Under the pieces are notes generated by a model that worked only from the letters and a program-made list of their open reading frames with translations, was not told where the DNA came from and ran no database searches. Positions 1 through 7,156 of a stretch of DNA of 22,740 bases are shown piece after piece; the stretch's first letter is position 1, and each line of letters starts with the position of its first letter. The position numbers were made by a program, and so were the translations under genes. Origin of the DNA: a virus; IMG/VR virus record IMGVR_UViG_3300045742_000025, positions 1 to 22,740 of that record; one strand, given 5' to 3'.

Positions 1-271
1 CAAGTCTAAACTCTGCACTTATTTCAGCATAAGCATTAACGCCATCTATTTGCCTTTTTTTATAAAGTTCTGTTTCAGCTTTTTTAGCTTCTAAAATTGC
101 TTTTTGTTGCAGTTCTTCAATTGTCGCACCCTCAACCCATTCTGAACCGTTCCAAAAAGGTTTATAAAAATTATAAGTGTATTCAATTGATGCTATTTCT
201 TTATCACTTGGTACTTTTTCAACGCTTGAAAAGTTGCCTGCAAATTGTCCATTTATATGTGTGCTTACCAT
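1..271 (-). CDS. Tail fibre-like protein, N-terminal 90 residues (runs off left edge)
   Basis: An open frame starts with ATG at 271 and stays open to the window edge, giving about 90 residues. The N-terminal part contains FYKPFWNGSEWVEGAT (about residues 38-53), a type of Trp-rich segment seen in phage tail-fibre and tail-tip proteins. It is followed by a charged, probably coiled-coil stretch rich in Glu, Lys, Ala and Gln (about residues 55-75). The start lies 6 nt after the stop of the preceding fibre-like gene, so it is the next gene of the same leftward operon. The family assignment rests on this motif and on position at the end of the structural genes. The C-terminal half, which would carry receptor binding, is outside the window. 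Confidence 0.75.
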   Translation of the reverse strand, partial: MVSTHINGQFAGNFSSVEKVPSDKEIASIEYTYNFYKPFWNGSEWVEGATIEELQQKAILEAKKAETELYKKRQIDGVNAYAEISAEFRL

Positions 272-277
272 AATTAA

Positions 278-868
278 TTATATTACTTCTTCAACTTCAA
301 CAGTTATAGTCATAGTTCTATTTTGCAAAGCTAAATTATTGTTAAAAAAAGCCATTGTAAATTCTCCGCCCTCTTCCATAGTGAAAGGAGTGGGTATTTC
401 ATATATTTTATTCCTTGTACCTGTGTTTGCTGGGAGTGTTACCTCGTGGACTGTATGATTATCAAAACTAAAATTACTTGTACCCACTTTAAAGTATTGA
501 AAACGTAAGGTTACAGGGTTAGAAATCCATTCTGAACTAATAGTTATTTTTGTTACTTTTTGATTAAATAAAACCGATTGCGACCATACTTTACAATCTG
601 TAATTGTATTAGTTGTGCCATCGTATAAACCTGTAATTAAATTTGTAGTGTAAATAGATTGTCCGAAATTGTTCCGAAAAGAATACCAGCTCGTACTTGC
701 ATTAGCTATATGTTGAGAAAAAAACAAATATTTATCTGTTCTTAATGAACCTCCAAACTCACTCGCAGCTACTTTTTTAGTTTCTCCACCTTGAACAATT
801 GCGACTTCTTCCGTTCCTGCTAATGGTAAAGTTGCACTTGTTAATTCACTTATTTTTTTATTTGCCAT
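278..868 (-). CDS. Tail fibre / tail-tip structural protein
   Basis: This 196-residue protein begins with a short segment containing ISELTSAT and LAGTEEVAIVQGG (about residues 6-29). That pattern recurs at the N-terminus of phage tail-fibre and baseplate-attached proteins and probably attaches the protein to the virion. The remainder is beta-rich, with alternating hydrophobic and polar residues and no catalytic motif that I can see. Its ATG overlaps the stop of the upstream gene as TAATG, so translation is probably coupled. The next fibre-like gene begins 6 nt downstream. The most likely role is a virion surface or receptor-contact protein; the exact position in the tail is inferred from context only. 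Confidence 0.7.
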   Translation of the reverse strand: MANKKISELTSATLPLAGTEEVAIVQGGETKKVAASEFGGSLRTDKYLFFSQHIANASTSWYSFRNNFGQSIYTTNLITGLYDGTTNTITDCKVWSQSVLFNQKVTKITISSEWISNPVTLRFQYFKVGTSNFSFDNHTVHEVTLPANTGTRNKIYEIPTPFTMEEGGEFTMAFFNNNLALQNRTMTITVEVEEVI

Positions 869-1440
869 TATAATATAATTTTAAAACCATCTTCTTGCAA
901 TAAGAAATCTCCGTTTTCTTGCAATAAATATTCGTTTGTATCTTCTCCTGCTATCGTAAACCCTGCACCGCTTAAACTTTCAATGTACCAAGCCTCTTTT
1001 TCTTCTTTACCCTCGAAAGACAATTTAACGCCATTAAAATCAGTTTTACCGCCTCCTGTTGTGTATTGAATATTAACACACTCTAAACCGTTTCTGTTGC
1101 CTAAAAAGCGAAAATTTCCATTTCTATCTTGTGCTATTATATTGAAGTTAAAATTTAAGAAACTTTCGTAATTAAATCCGTTTTCTTTTACAAGTTCAAA
1201 GTCAATTTTTAAATCAAAATATTTGCTGTCTGCTTCCGTTGTTTGCGTTTGGCTTATACTTGGTTGGTTATCTACTTCAAAAGGATAAATTGTTGTTGCA
1301 GGATAGCTGACTAAAATATTGTTATTCAAAATAATTTCAGAACGTAAATAATTAACATACTTAAAGAGGTATATTTTATCTATACCCCCTTGACTATCTT
1401 TACAAACTTTATTTCTTCCTTGTGTTATTGTAAATACCAT
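868..1440 (-). CDS. Second tail-tube-like protein with a repeat C-terminus
   Basis: The first 25 residues (ITQGRNKVCKD..GG..KIYLF) match those of the tail-tube-like protein at 4508-5017 (ITQGRVKACKD..GG..KLYLF). Both also share a DRNGN segment and a TTGG-K-D-NG segment near the end of the fold, so they are paralogues. This copy (190 residues) has an extra C-terminal tail with two tandem copies of a [YF]LLQE[ND]G unit (about residues 171-187). Such short repeats are common at the ends of phage tail proteins. The ATG lies inside the 3' end of the connector gene (16 nt overlap) and the stop overlaps the next ATG. It could be a tail-tip or tube-cap variant of the tube subunit; that role is inference. 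Confidence 0.65.
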   Translation of the reverse strand: MVFTITQGRNKVCKDSQGGIDKIYLFKYVNYLRSEIILNNNILVSYPATTIYPFEVDNQPSISQTQTTEADSKYFDLKIDFELVKENGFNYESFLNFNFNIIAQDRNGNFRFLGNRNGLECVNIQYTTGGGKTDFNGVKLSFEGKEEKEAWYIESLSGAGFTIAGEDTNEYLLQENGDFLLQEDGFKIIL

Positions 1441-1952
1441 TTAATATTTTTTTTACCTCCATCTAAAAACCAACCACTTGAAAGGCTTACATTTTTAACA
1501 GCATTAACCTCGTCTTGATAGGTTTTATATTCTGTTAAAGTGTTTTTACATATCCATTTGTTAAACCTTTGTACGTGAGTTTGTGCAATGTTATGATATT
1601 TACCTGCTAAAAATTGCGCTTCTTGCTTATCAACAACTTCGCTACTTTCTGGATTGTGTTTAAAAATACCGCCATTAGTAACCATATAAGAAGCAATTTC
1701 TAAATACTCTGCCAAAGCCTCATTTTTAACTATTGGCTTAACAAATTTAGTGTAAAGTTCTAAATATAAACCTGCTAAAGTATCATTTTCAGCATCTTCT
1801 AAAATCTTATTGTATAATTCAGTTCCAAGTAAAGGCTCTAATACTAATAATTGAGCATTATAAACGCAATATCTGTATTTATCTGGGTCAACATTACCGC
1901 CTAAAATAGTGGTTTTGCTTATATCTGTTGGGTTAATTAATAAAAATTCCAT
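1425..1952 (-). CDS. Putative head-tail connector protein
   Basis: The protein has 175 residues. The segment LVLEPLLGTELYNKILEDA (about residues 36-54) resembles a recurring feature of connector/adaptor-type proteins in Bacteroidetes phages (a DUF6712-like pattern). The rest is mainly alpha-helical, consistent with a small ring-forming adaptor. Its ATG abuts the portal stop codon directly (TAA then ATG), and its 3' end overlaps the next gene by 16 nt, so it belongs to a tightly packed operon. Position straight after the portal gene supports a role at the portal vertex, joining head and tail. The family call is from memory of the motif, so confidence is moderate. Confidence 0.55.
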   Translation of the reverse strand: MEFLLINPTDISKTTILGGNVDPDKYRYCVYNAQLLVLEPLLGTELYNKILEDAENDTLAGLYLELYTKFVKPIVKNEALAEYLEIASYMVTNGGIFKHNPESSEVVDKQEAQFLAGKYHNIAQTHVQRFNKWICKNTLTEYKTYQDEVNAVKNVSLSSGWFLDGGKKNIKWYLQ

Positions 1953-3620
1953 TTATCTTGGGTTTAAAAATCCGTTATTAGGCATATCGTTTGGTTTTTG
2001 ATATATCTTTTTATCTAAATTAGGCAATATTTCGCCCTCTTTTCTTGCTTGTGCAGGTGTTATTTGCTTCGCTAAAGGGTTATTTACATCAGCTTTTAAC
2101 TCGTATGTTTCACGAACCCAATAATGACGACAAGCACCACCGCCTTTATACATTAAAATATCATAAGTGTTTGAACCATTAGGACCCCAGCCCTCATTAA
2201 CTACCTTATTACTCATTGCTTTTATATCTTCAATACGATATAATTTATTAGCATTAACCATTTTTCTGCAAAACTCCCTACTATTTGCACTTAATTCGCC
2301 ACCATAACGCAATCTTGACTTAAATTTTTCTCCGTCTAATTCGCTTTTTGTGTTTGGTTTTGCTACTCCTGTACTTGCAAACTCTAAATTTGTTTCGCTT
2401 GTAATTATTTCACTTTCAACAAGTACCCAATCTTCGCTTATTTCTTCGCCTAAACTTATTAACTCATCGGCTATTGTAGTGTCAAGGTTTTTTTTTTCAT
2501 CACTACAACAAACGTGCGAACTCATATTAACATCAGTTGTTTGTGTTGTGTCTGTTAAAGGAATAAAGTATAAGTTTAAGTTTATATTATAATGGTTTAA
2601 AATGTCGTCTAAAGCTTCTAAAATGTATCTTTGTTTAGGTTGTATAACACGTTTCATTAATTGCGCTTCTGCTGTGTCTAATTCGTCTGCGTTATTACCT
2701 AAACCTGTACTGTCTTTAATTCCAAACAACATTGGACTTACTACACCGTGAGCAGTTAACAATTGTTGTCTTGCTTCACCTGTTAAATACTCCCATTGTT
2801 TATGCACATTGTCATTAACAGGAAAAGGAACAACTGTAATTTCCGCATCTACTCCGTGAAAGTTTATAACAAAGCTCATCGCATTTGGAGAACCTGTTAA
2901 TTTAGCTTTTATTTTATGTTCTAATTCTTCTTTTTGCTCTGGTGTTAGTCCGTTACCGTCTGGAATATTAATAATATAACCAGCACTTAAACCTTTACGA
3001 ATAGAATTAATATACAAGTTAGCAATTTCCTCTTCCATTTCAGCGTAAGGACAACCAGCTAAATAGTCTGGGTCGCTAAAATAGTTTTTGCCTGCATTGT
3101 AAGGGCTAATACAATAAATTTCTATTGCATCGTTAGAAGTTCCAAAAGCTGCAAACTCTTCTGGTTGGTTTTTATTTGGGTTGCTCCAATCTTTGCAAAA
3201 GAAATAACTTTCAATTTCGCCATCTTCATTTTCTAAACTTGGTACAACTTTTTCTTTCGGTAAATGATAAATAGCGTTTATATCCCCTTTCTTATCTTTT
3301 ACTATTTGCATAGCAGCTTCTCCAAACAAATTGAAGTCTGAAATGATACGTCTTAAATCCTTGTTAGATAATATTTGTTTAAACTTAACAAAGTCTTGTA
3401 TATTACGCTCTACATTCTTACACGCAATACCGTTACCGTAAAGCAAGTTATTGAAAGAATTTAAAATAGTTGCGTTTGTAGGGCTTCCATTTTTTCTATC
3501 AATTAAGTAGTTGTAAAACTCGTTATTTCTACCATTTAAAACCCAACCTTTGCTTTTATTCTCAACTAATTTAGGGCGTACATAGTTGTTCAATTGTATT
3601 AATCTGATATCGTTACTCAT
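1953..3620 (-). CDS. Portal protein with a MuF-like C-terminal segment
   Basis: This 555-residue protein has the overall pattern of phage portal proteins. It opens with a helical N-terminus, and a segment near residue 55 contains NSFNNLLYGNGI. A middle portion ends in GEARQQLLTAHGVVSPMLFG, typical of the stem and crown region. It would form the dodecameric ring through which DNA is packaged. Beyond the expected end is an extra domain (about residues 430-510) with SREFCRKM (Cys451), a YRIEDI segment and GGGACRHYW (Cys497, His499). This Cys/His pattern resembles the C-terminal part of MuF/SPP1 gp7-type minor head proteins, and no separate MuF-like gene is seen in the window. The start overlaps the preceding gene by 8 nt. 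Portal identity is fairly secure; the fused-domain reading is inference. Confidence 0.85.
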   Translation of the reverse strand: MSNDIRLIQLNNYVRPKLVENKSKGWVLNGRNNEFYNYLIDRKNGSPTNATILNSFNNLLYGNGIACKNVERNIQDFVKFKQILSNKDLRRIISDFNLFGEAAMQIVKDKKGDINAIYHLPKEKVVPSLENEDGEIESYFFCKDWSNPNKNQPEEFAAFGTSNDAIEIYCISPYNAGKNYFSDPDYLAGCPYAEMEEEIANLYINSIRKGLSAGYIINIPDGNGLTPEQKEELEHKIKAKLTGSPNAMSFVINFHGVDAEITVVPFPVNDNVHKQWEYLTGEARQQLLTAHGVVSPMLFGIKDSTGLGNNADELDTAEAQLMKRVIQPKQRYILEALDDILNHYNINLNLYFIPLTDTTQTTDVNMSSHVCCSDEKKNLDTTIADELISLGEEISEDWVLVESEIITSETNLEFASTGVAKPNTKSELDGEKFKSRLRYGGELSANSREFCRKMVNANKLYRIEDIKAMSNKVVNEGWGPNGSNTYDILMYKGGGACRHYWVRETYELKADVNNPLAKQITPAQARKEGEILPNLDKKIYQKPNDMPNNGFLNPR

Positions 3621-3945
3621 AGTAATATTCGTTATTATCTGTTTGATAATCTTGTGTTTCTTCTGCTGTTGCTATTAGTTTGCCTCTGTATAAAATTGCA
3701 CCTTTACTATCTGTTAAGGTTATTCTGTATCTATCGTTATCTTGAAAAGAAAAGTTAAATAGTAAATGCGTATAACCATCAACAAAATGATAATTATTAA
3801 ACCCTACTAAATAACTCAAAGATATTTCAGTTTCTTGTTGTGTCGCTTCATTGTATAAAAATAAATTAATTCCATTTTCGGCTGCTTGGCTTCTTGAAAT
3901 TAATTTTATTTCGTGTTCTATGTTATTTGGATTTACAACTTTCAT
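3613..3945 (-). CDS. Small conserved virion-associated protein upstream of portal
   Basis: The product has 110 residues and no catalytic motif. The C-terminal half reads DRYRITLTDSKGAILYRGKL followed by a short acidic, Tyr-rich tail, a beta-rich pattern I associate with small unassigned proteins beside head and tail genes in Bacteroidetes phages. It is the first gene of the leftward portal operon. A strong promoter-like element ends 5 nt before its ATG, so the mRNA may be leaderless. It overlaps the portal gene by 8 nt, which suggests translational coupling. Function is not known; a structural or assembly role is inferred from position. Confidence 0.6.
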   Translation of the reverse strand: MKVVNPNNIEHEIKLISRSQAAENGINLFLYNEATQQETEISLSYLVGFNNYHFVDGYTHLLFNFSFQDNDRYRITLTDSKGAILYRGKLIATAEETQDYQTDNNEYYYE

Positions 3946-3950
3946 ATAAT

Positions 3951-3981
3951 TAAAACTAAATTGTTTTGATTTTGTTACAAA
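3951..3981 (-). promoter_or_regulatory. Phage promoter element A (leaderless type)
   Basis: On the minus strand TTTGTAACAAAA (3981-3970) is followed by TAGTTTTA (3958-3951), with exactly 19 nt between TTTG and TAGTTTTA, then 5 nt, then the ATG at 3945. The layout fits the Bacteroidetes -33/-7 promoter scheme, with a final A instead of G in the -7 box. The same arrangement recurs at three other gene starts. Transcription would begin at or next to the ATG. Confidence 0.7.
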
Positions 3982-3996
3982 GTTTTTATATATTTG
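3965..3996 (+). promoter_or_regulatory. Host-type promoter for the plus-strand moron gene
   Basis: TTTG at 3965-3968 and TATATTTG at 3989-3996 are separated by 20 nt and match the canonical Bacteroidetes -33 (TTTG) and -7 (TAnnTTTG) boxes. Transcription would start near 4002, giving a leader of roughly 14 nt before the ATG at 4016. The element overlaps the divergent minus-strand phage promoter, so the two may compete. Confidence 0.65.
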
Positions 3997-4015
3997 ATAA
4001 ACTAAATTTTGATTT

Positions 4016-4474
4016 ATGAAAAATTATTTTGATTACATAGAAAATGTTATGAATATTAAGGAAGAAAAATATGGAAAATATTTTTGGTCTGTTTATAATA
4101 TAAAAGAAAAAATAAATTCACTTTATAAACTATATGAAAATTTAGAAAAAGTAAATAGTATAGTTTCAAAAAAAAATAAAACTTACCAAGATAAATATTT
4201 ACTTAAAAATATATTGCAAAATGAATATTCAACTTGTCCTCAAAATAAATTTAACAAACTAATTCAATTAAAAATAGATAAATTAGAAAAAGAAGTTTTT
4301 TCTTTTTTAGATAAATTTAATAACCCCTACGAAATAATTTTCGATGATTTTTATTTTTTTAAAAATTATGCTTATGAAAAAGGATATTATCCTTATAAGT
4401 ATTTTGGAATAAACAAAATTACTTTAAAAGTTGCAGGAGAATATGCTATGTATAAAATAAAAAACCCTACTTAA
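4016..4474 (+). CDS. Plus-strand moron, unknown function
   Basis: The 152-residue product is Lys-, Tyr- and Asn-rich, mostly helical, with no signal peptide, membrane segment or motif I recognise. It is on the plus strand, opposite to the head and tail genes on both sides. It has its own canonical Bacteroidetes promoter and ends inside a strong bidirectional terminator; the stop codon lies in the stem-loop. It is even more AT-rich than its neighbours. A single gene with its own promoter and terminator placed between structural genes is the classic layout of a moron, so a host-directed role such as superinfection exclusion or defence is possible. No function can be read from the sequence. Confidence 0.7.
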   Translation: MKNYFDYIENVMNIKEEKYGKYFWSVYNIKEKINSLYKLYENLEKVNSIVSKKNKTYQDKYLLKNILQNEYSTCPQNKFNKLIQLKIDKLEKEVFSFLDKFNNPYEIIFDDFYFFKNYAYEKGYYPYKYFGINKITLKVAGEYAMYKIKNPT

Positions 4475-4486
4475 TAAGTAGGGTTT
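4462..4486. terminator. Bidirectional intrinsic terminator
   Basis: An 11-bp perfect stem (AAACCCTACTT at 4462-4472 with AAGTAGGGTTT at 4476-4486) closes a 3-nt loop. On the minus strand it is followed by a run of six T and then ATTTT; on the plus strand by AATTTTAAT. It lies between the convergent genes at 4016-4474 (+) and 4508-5017 (-) and can stop transcription from both sides. Confidence 0.85.
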
Positions 4487-4507
4487 AATTTTAATAAAAA
4501 AGTATTA

Positions 4508-5017
4508 TTATACTAAAGCTAAAAATGCTGTAACTGTTGCACTGTCTAAAGTAGGTGCTAACAATTTAGTTGTAGAAGTACCTGTCAAAGTATATCCATT
4601 TAAATCTGCTTTTGCTCCTCCTGTTGTTGCATCAACTGTGAAATCAATACCATCGTCAATTCCAACCGCTTTATAGTTTCCGTTTCTGTCCTTAATTACT
4701 GCCATTGGATAACCAGCAGTTAATAAATTAAATTCTGCACTTGTAGCAGCATCCATTTTTTTAAGAACAATAGTAAGTGTTTGAGTATTTATAGAGGTTC
4801 CTGTATTTCTATCTGAAACTTTATTTTCAGCAAAAATGTTACCATCCCCCTCTAATTCATATTCAAACGCCTCTAATAATGATGGGTTTATAGCTGTAGC
4901 TTCTCCGTTAGCAATTGTAAAGGCATCTTCTAAATAATTAAATAAATATAATTTTGAAGTACCTCCAACGCCATCTTTACAAGCCTTAACTCTTCCCTGT
5001 GTAATATCACACGCCAT
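4508..5017 (-). CDS. Probable major tail tube protein
   Basis: This 169-residue protein begins ITQGRVKACKDGVGGTSKLY and contains KDRNGNYKAVG and TTGGAKADLNGYTL, a compact beta-rich layout expected for a tail-tube subunit that polymerises around the tape measure. A longer paralogue lies at 868-1440. It is a single-gene unit: a terminator-like hairpin ends 18 nt upstream of its ATG and a strong terminator follows its stop. No -33/-7 promoter is visible in between, so it is probably expressed by read-through from the capsid gene, which could set the ratio of the two products. Tail-tube identity is inferred from size, fold pattern and location; a head decoration protein is the main alternative. 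Confidence 0.6.
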   Translation of the reverse strand: MACDITQGRVKACKDGVGGTSKLYLFNYLEDAFTIANGEATAINPSLLEAFEYELEGDGNIFAENKVSDRNTGTSINTQTLTIVLKKMDAATSAEFNLLTAGYPMAVIKDRNGNYKAVGIDDGIDFTVDATTGGAKADLNGYTLTGTSTTKLLAPTLDSATVTAFLALV

Positions 5018-5035
5018 ATTGTATAAGGTTTTAAA

Positions 5036-5057
5036 AAGGGCTAAATTATTAGCCCTT
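5036..5057 (-). terminator. Terminator or attenuator after the capsid gene
   Basis: A 9-bp perfect stem (AAGGGCTAA at 5036-5044 with TTAGCCCTT at 5049-5057) closes a 4-nt loop and on the minus strand is followed by TTTAAAACC. It starts 13 nt after the major capsid gene and ends 18 nt before the tail-tube ATG. Some read-through is needed unless the tail-tube gene has an unseen promoter. Confidence 0.7.
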
Positions 5058-5069
5058 GTTTGTTATTAA

Positions 5070-5975
5070 TTAAGCTCTGTATAAAACGATTTCTCCACCG
5101 TAAGCGTATTGTACACCTCCTGTAAATACAACTTTCATTCTCACAGTACCAGACAAATCTGTTTCATCCATATCTTTAACTTTAATTTCGTTAAAGTCAG
5201 CAGTTAAACCTGTTCCGAAAAATACTTGGTTCTTGTTATAAGCAACCATTGTATTAGAGTTTAAACCTTTAATTTCAGTTAAAGTGTACCCCTCGAAATC
5301 AAATTCAGACGGCTTTAAAAAAGTTCCGTTTGCTCTTGCTTGTGTTCCGTAAGCTCTTCTTAACGCTCTAATTACGTTTGTAGAAACTCCCATTACTAAA
5401 CCGTCAGAACCTAAAACTTCATCTGGAATAGCATCAATAAATTTACCTACTTCTGCTTCAACATTTGCTGAAGTGATTGCTACAGGAGTAGCTACGTCTA
5501 TAACATCTCCGTCAGCAATTAATGCAGGAATTAAACCGCCAAACTCTCCGTTTGTAGCAGCTGCACCCTCCCAAATATCTACATCAACTTTACGAGCAAT
5601 TCTTTTACCCATATCAGCTAAAATAGCAGCTTGTTCAGTTTGTGGTAAGCTGTCGTTGTGAGCTGAAAAACCCATTTGAGCAGCAGTCCATAATTGTCTG
5701 AAATCTTCCTTACAAAGTTCAGAGTCCCATTTCACTTTTTTAGGTGCTAACTCTTTTTCTGAAAGAGTAATAGAACCAGCAGGAGTAAATCCGCAAGAGT
5801 AGTCAACAAAGCCATCAGCCGTTTCTACTTTTCTAATAAATTGTGGAGAAACTACGTTCGGTAATACTGTTACCAAGTTTTCAGAGATAGTGTTCGCTTC
5901 TTTAATCATTTCAGCGATATATTCTCCTGCTACTTCTCCTACAAAGTTTGTTGTTACATTTAAAGTTGTTGCCAT
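5070..5975 (-). CDS. Major capsid protein
   Basis: The 301-residue product has the size and composition of an HK97-fold major capsid protein, which forms the icosahedral shell. The N-terminal helix region (MATTLNVTTNFVGEVAGEYI) leads into a region with QFIRKVETADGFVDYSCGF. The middle has ARKVDVDIWEGAA and GLIPAL. The C-terminus has SGTVRMKVVFTGGVQYAYGGEIVLY, a typical P-domain/A-domain ending. It lies 2 nt downstream of the protease/scaffold gene, the usual partner order, and is followed by a terminator, as expected for a gene needing its own expression level. No upstream delta-domain is fused; scaffolding is probably supplied by the neighbouring gene. Confidence 0.85.
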   Translation of the reverse strand: MATTLNVTTNFVGEVAGEYIAEMIKEANTISENLVTVLPNVVSPQFIRKVETADGFVDYSCGFTPAGSITLSEKELAPKKVKWDSELCKEDFRQLWTAAQMGFSAHNDSLPQTEQAAILADMGKRIARKVDVDIWEGAAATNGEFGGLIPALIADGDVIDVATPVAITSANVEAEVGKFIDAIPDEVLGSDGLVMGVSTNVIRALRRAYGTQARANGTFLKPSEFDFEGYTLTEIKGLNSNTMVAYNKNQVFFGTGLTADFNEIKVKDMDETDLSGTVRMKVVFTGGVQYAYGGEIVLYRA

Positions 5976-5977
5976 AG

Positions 5978-7102
5978 TTACAATTTGTTTTGAATTCTTT
6001 GTGTTAATGTTAATTTTGTTCCTACTTGTGTAGGTACTGATTTAATAGGTTTTGCAGCAGGTTGTTTAGACAATTCTAAAACCTCTGCTTTTAAGTCTTG
6101 GTTTGCTTTTGTTAATTCTGAAAATTTAGCATCCCATTGCTCTGAATACTTAATTAAAACCGATTTAACAGCGTTTGCGATTGCTTCTGCTTGTGCGTCA
6201 TTGTTAGGCTGTGCCATTTGAGCAGGTTCAGCAGGTACTTCAGCAGGCGCTTCTTCTTCAACCATTGCATCTTTTACTTCTGCAACAATTCCCTCTTCTG
6301 CAACAACGATAATTCTGTTGTCGTCTGTTTCGTGTTCTCCGACTGGTAAAGGCATTTTTGCACCGTCTGGCATAGTTACCCAAATAGCTACACCTTGCGC
6401 TAATTCTTCGCCATCATACTCGAAATCAATTGAGCCATCTTTAGCTTTTACCATTCCGAATTTAACCTCAATTTGTTCTTCTTTATTAAGTCCTAACTTT
6501 GACATTAGTATCTCAAGTAAAGAATTACTCTTTTGAGTTTCTTCTAAAATTTGATTTGACATATTTACTTCACTTTTTAAATTTACTTCTTTTAAAGATA
6601 ACATTGCATCAATGCTAAAACCTTTTACTTTACCTGTTTTAACATAGTCATCCCATATTGCAGGGTCGTCAACTTTCATAACTGCAACCCAACTACCTTT
6701 AGGATAACTAAAACCAAAATTGTTTGATTTGTCGTTTGTTGGGTTTTCAACTATCCAGCTTTCAGTAAAAGTAACACCTGCAATTTTTTGTTTAGTATCG
6801 TGTTCTATTGTACTATTGCTTTGGTGTTTTTGTTTAAAGAAATTATAAGATAATTCTTTTATTGTTTGCTCTGAAAATACAATGTTAAACTCTTCTCCGT
6901 TTTGATTTCTGTAAATAGGTTTATTAGGTTCTAAAACTAAACCCATTAAAATGCGTTGTTCAGCATCTACTTCTTTAAACTGTATTTCCTCTTGCTTACT
7001 TAATGCAATAAAATTACCCTCCATTGCCGGACTTTCAACCAAAGAAATAGCGTAAACACCGCTAACTTCTTCCTCATTAAAAACTGCTTCGTACGTTTTC
7101 AT
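5978..7102 (-). CDS. XkdF-like prohead protease with scaffold region
   Basis: The first ~165 of 374 residues match the XkdF-like serine protease pattern: GVYAISLVESPAMEGNFIAL (residues 15-34), TIEHD with candidate His101, ESWIVENPTND, GSWVAVMKV, and KVKGFSID with candidate Ser163. The C-terminal portion (about 260-374) is rich in Ala, Pro, Glu and Gln and then becomes helical (SEQWDAKFSELTKANQDLKAEVLEL), as expected for an internal scaffold. The protein would guide assembly of the capsid and cleave itself or other head proteins. It sits just upstream of the capsid gene and is the first gene after a leaderless-type promoter (7108-7138). The catalytic residues are assigned by pattern only. Confidence 0.8.
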   Translation of the reverse strand: MKTYEAVFNEEEVSGVYAISLVESPAMEGNFIALSKQEEIQFKEVDAEQRILMGLVLEPNKPIYRNQNGEEFNIVFSEQTIKELSYNFFKQKHQSNSTIEHDTKQKIAGVTFTESWIVENPTNDKSNNFGFSYPKGSWVAVMKVDDPAIWDDYVKTGKVKGFSIDAMLSLKEVNLKSEVNMSNQILEETQKSNSLLEILMSKLGLNKEEQIEVKFGMVKAKDGSIDFEYDGEELAQGVAIWVTMPDGAKMPLPVGEHETDDNRIIVVAEEGIVAEVKDAMVEEEAPAEVPAEPAQMAQPNNDAQAEAIANAVKSVLIKYSEQWDAKFSELTKANQDLKAEVLELSKQPAAKPIKSVPTQVGTKLTLTQRIQNKL

Positions 7103-7107
7103 ATTTA

Positions 7108-7138
7108 TTAAACTATAAATTTTTACTTTTGTTACAAA
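7108..7138 (-). promoter_or_regulatory. Phage promoter element D (leaderless type)
   Basis: The minus strand carries TTTGTAACAAAA (7138-7127), then TAGTTTAA (7115-7108) 19 nt after the TTTG, and the ATG at 7102 follows 5 nt later. This is the same geometry as elements A, B and C. A direct repeat of AATTTATAGT flanks the TTTGTAACAAAA box. It would drive the protease and capsid genes. Confidence 0.65.
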
Positions 7139-7156
7139 AATTACTATAAATTTTTT

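Noticed and set aside
177-458. Open frame of 93 residues on the plus strand near the left edge
   Set aside because: It overlaps two minus-strand fibre-like genes with recognised N-terminal motifs and has no motif of its own.
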